From assembly GCF_036226885.1 (NCBI RefSeq), contig NZ_CP109027.1:3906001-3970000 (forward strand): DNA of 64,000 nucleotides. Reading direction: 5' to 3'. Position numbers and translations under genes: made by a program. This document shows, piece by piece, positions 63,586-64,000 of this stretch. Below the pieces are notes generated by a model, which was not told the origin of the DNA, made no database searches, and saw nothing but the letters and a program-made list of their open reading frames with translations. This DNA is from Streptomyces sp. NBC_00663. Lineage in GTDB: Bacteria > Actinomycetota > Actinomycetes > Streptomycetales > Streptomycetaceae. The stretch's first letter is position 1. The number at the start of each line of letters is the position of its first letter.

Positions 63586-64000
63586 CAGCGGGCGCCTTCC
63601 TGCTCGGCCGACCCGGTTCCCGAAGTCGGGATCTTTCGCCCGATCGGGTGATTACGGGAATCCGGGACGGAGGGGGAACCACCGGACACCGCCCGGGAGT
63701 TCACAGGGGGCGGGCTCGACTCCGCCTTCGCCTTGCGGGACAAGACGATCGCACCGACCAGGGCCGCGAGGAGCAGGACGGAGAGGGCCTCGAAGGGCAG
63801 GACCCAGTTCTGGAAGAGGCTCGCTCCGGTGGCCTCGGTCGAGCCGGCGGCGGGGCCGTCCAGGTTGATCCAGGTCGTACGGAAGGCGTCGACGACGACC
63901 CAGATCAACGCACCGGCCGAGGCGACGGCGACCGTGAGGGCGGCCCAGCGGTTGCCGGAGTCCGCGTCCGGGGAGCGGCCGATGGGGGCCTTGGTGAGCA
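63585..64000 (-). CDS. nuoJ: NADH-quinone oxidoreductase subunit J, partial
   Basis: The C-terminal 137 or so residues of NuoJ; the frame stays open to the window edge. NWVLPFEALSVLLLAALVGAIVLSRK is the last membrane segment of the family. Beyond it is an unusual hydrophilic tail of about 45 residues rich in Ser, Pro and Gly, ending TSGTGSAEQEGAR. The gene is cut by the window end, so the start cannot be seen. Confidence 0.93.
   Translation of the reverse strand, partial: LTKAPIGRSPDADSGNRWAALTVAVASAGALIWVVVDAFRTTWINLDGPAAGSTEATGASLFQNWVLPFEALSVLLLAALVGAIVLSRKAKAESSPPPVNSRAVSGGSPSVPDSRNHPIGRKIPTSGTGSAEQEGAR

Overview
This window is high-GC actinobacterial DNA, almost certainly from a Streptomyces chromosome. 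The evidence is the long reverse-strand ribosomal-protein and RNA-polymerase supercluster, the 1161-residue RpoB with a TTG start after AAGGA, the acidic N-terminal extension of NusG, frequent GTG starts and TGATG/GTGA/ATGA stop-start overlaps, and a typical Streptomyces dispersed intergenic repeat near 46.7 kb. Species cannot be fixed from the sequence alone.

Layout. (1) 1-8112, reverse strand: the S10 and spc ribosomal-protein operons, read from rpsJ (8112) down to rplF and the first bases of rplR at the window edge. They are preceded by a roughly 300-base structured leader. (2) 8113-21300: an accessory island between the S10 and str operons. It holds the frameshifted remnant of a GHKL-type ATPase gene, a 1554-residue RHS/YD-repeat polymorphic toxin with a WXG-type N-terminus and a C-terminal HNH-like/NS_2-type nuclease domain, three DUF1963/YwqG-like paralogues (one directly downstream of the toxin, in the usual immunity position), a tightly overlapping run of small unknown genes including a paralogue pair and an Imm11/DUF1629-like protein, and two small membrane proteins. 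(3) 21319-25970, reverse: the str operon (rpsL-rpsG-fusA-tuf) with a clear promoter. (4) 26082-27147: a DUF1707/DUF4190 membrane protein and a nucleotidyltransferase-like protein. (5) 27331-42152, reverse: tRNA-Trp, secE, nusG, an extra membrane-protein gene, rplK, rplA, two LppX/LprG-like lipoproteins, rplJ, rplL, rpoB, rpoC, with promoters, attenuators and terminators in the gaps. (6) 42450-50567: aspartate aminotransferase, adenosine deaminase, murB, an MFS exporter with its TetR repressor and two palindromic operator candidates, a hadAB-like MaoC pair, rpmG, tRNA-Met and tRNA-Thr. (7) 50869-57874: a degenerate amidohydrolase, an NAD(P)-binding epimerase-like protein, tRNA-Tyr, yajQ, a GlsB-type membrane protein, an APC permease, a G-rich repeat tract, yccF and htpX. 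(8) 58071-64000, reverse: nuoN-M-L-K and part of nuoJ, the distal membrane arm of a complex I operon that continues beyond the window.

How the parts fit: nearly all reverse-strand genes form the translation and transcription core of the chromosome. The most unusual material is the toxin/immunity-like island that separates str from S10, the 25-base hairpin element shared by the rpsL and rpsJ leaders on either side of that island, and the small inserted gene between nusG and rplK.
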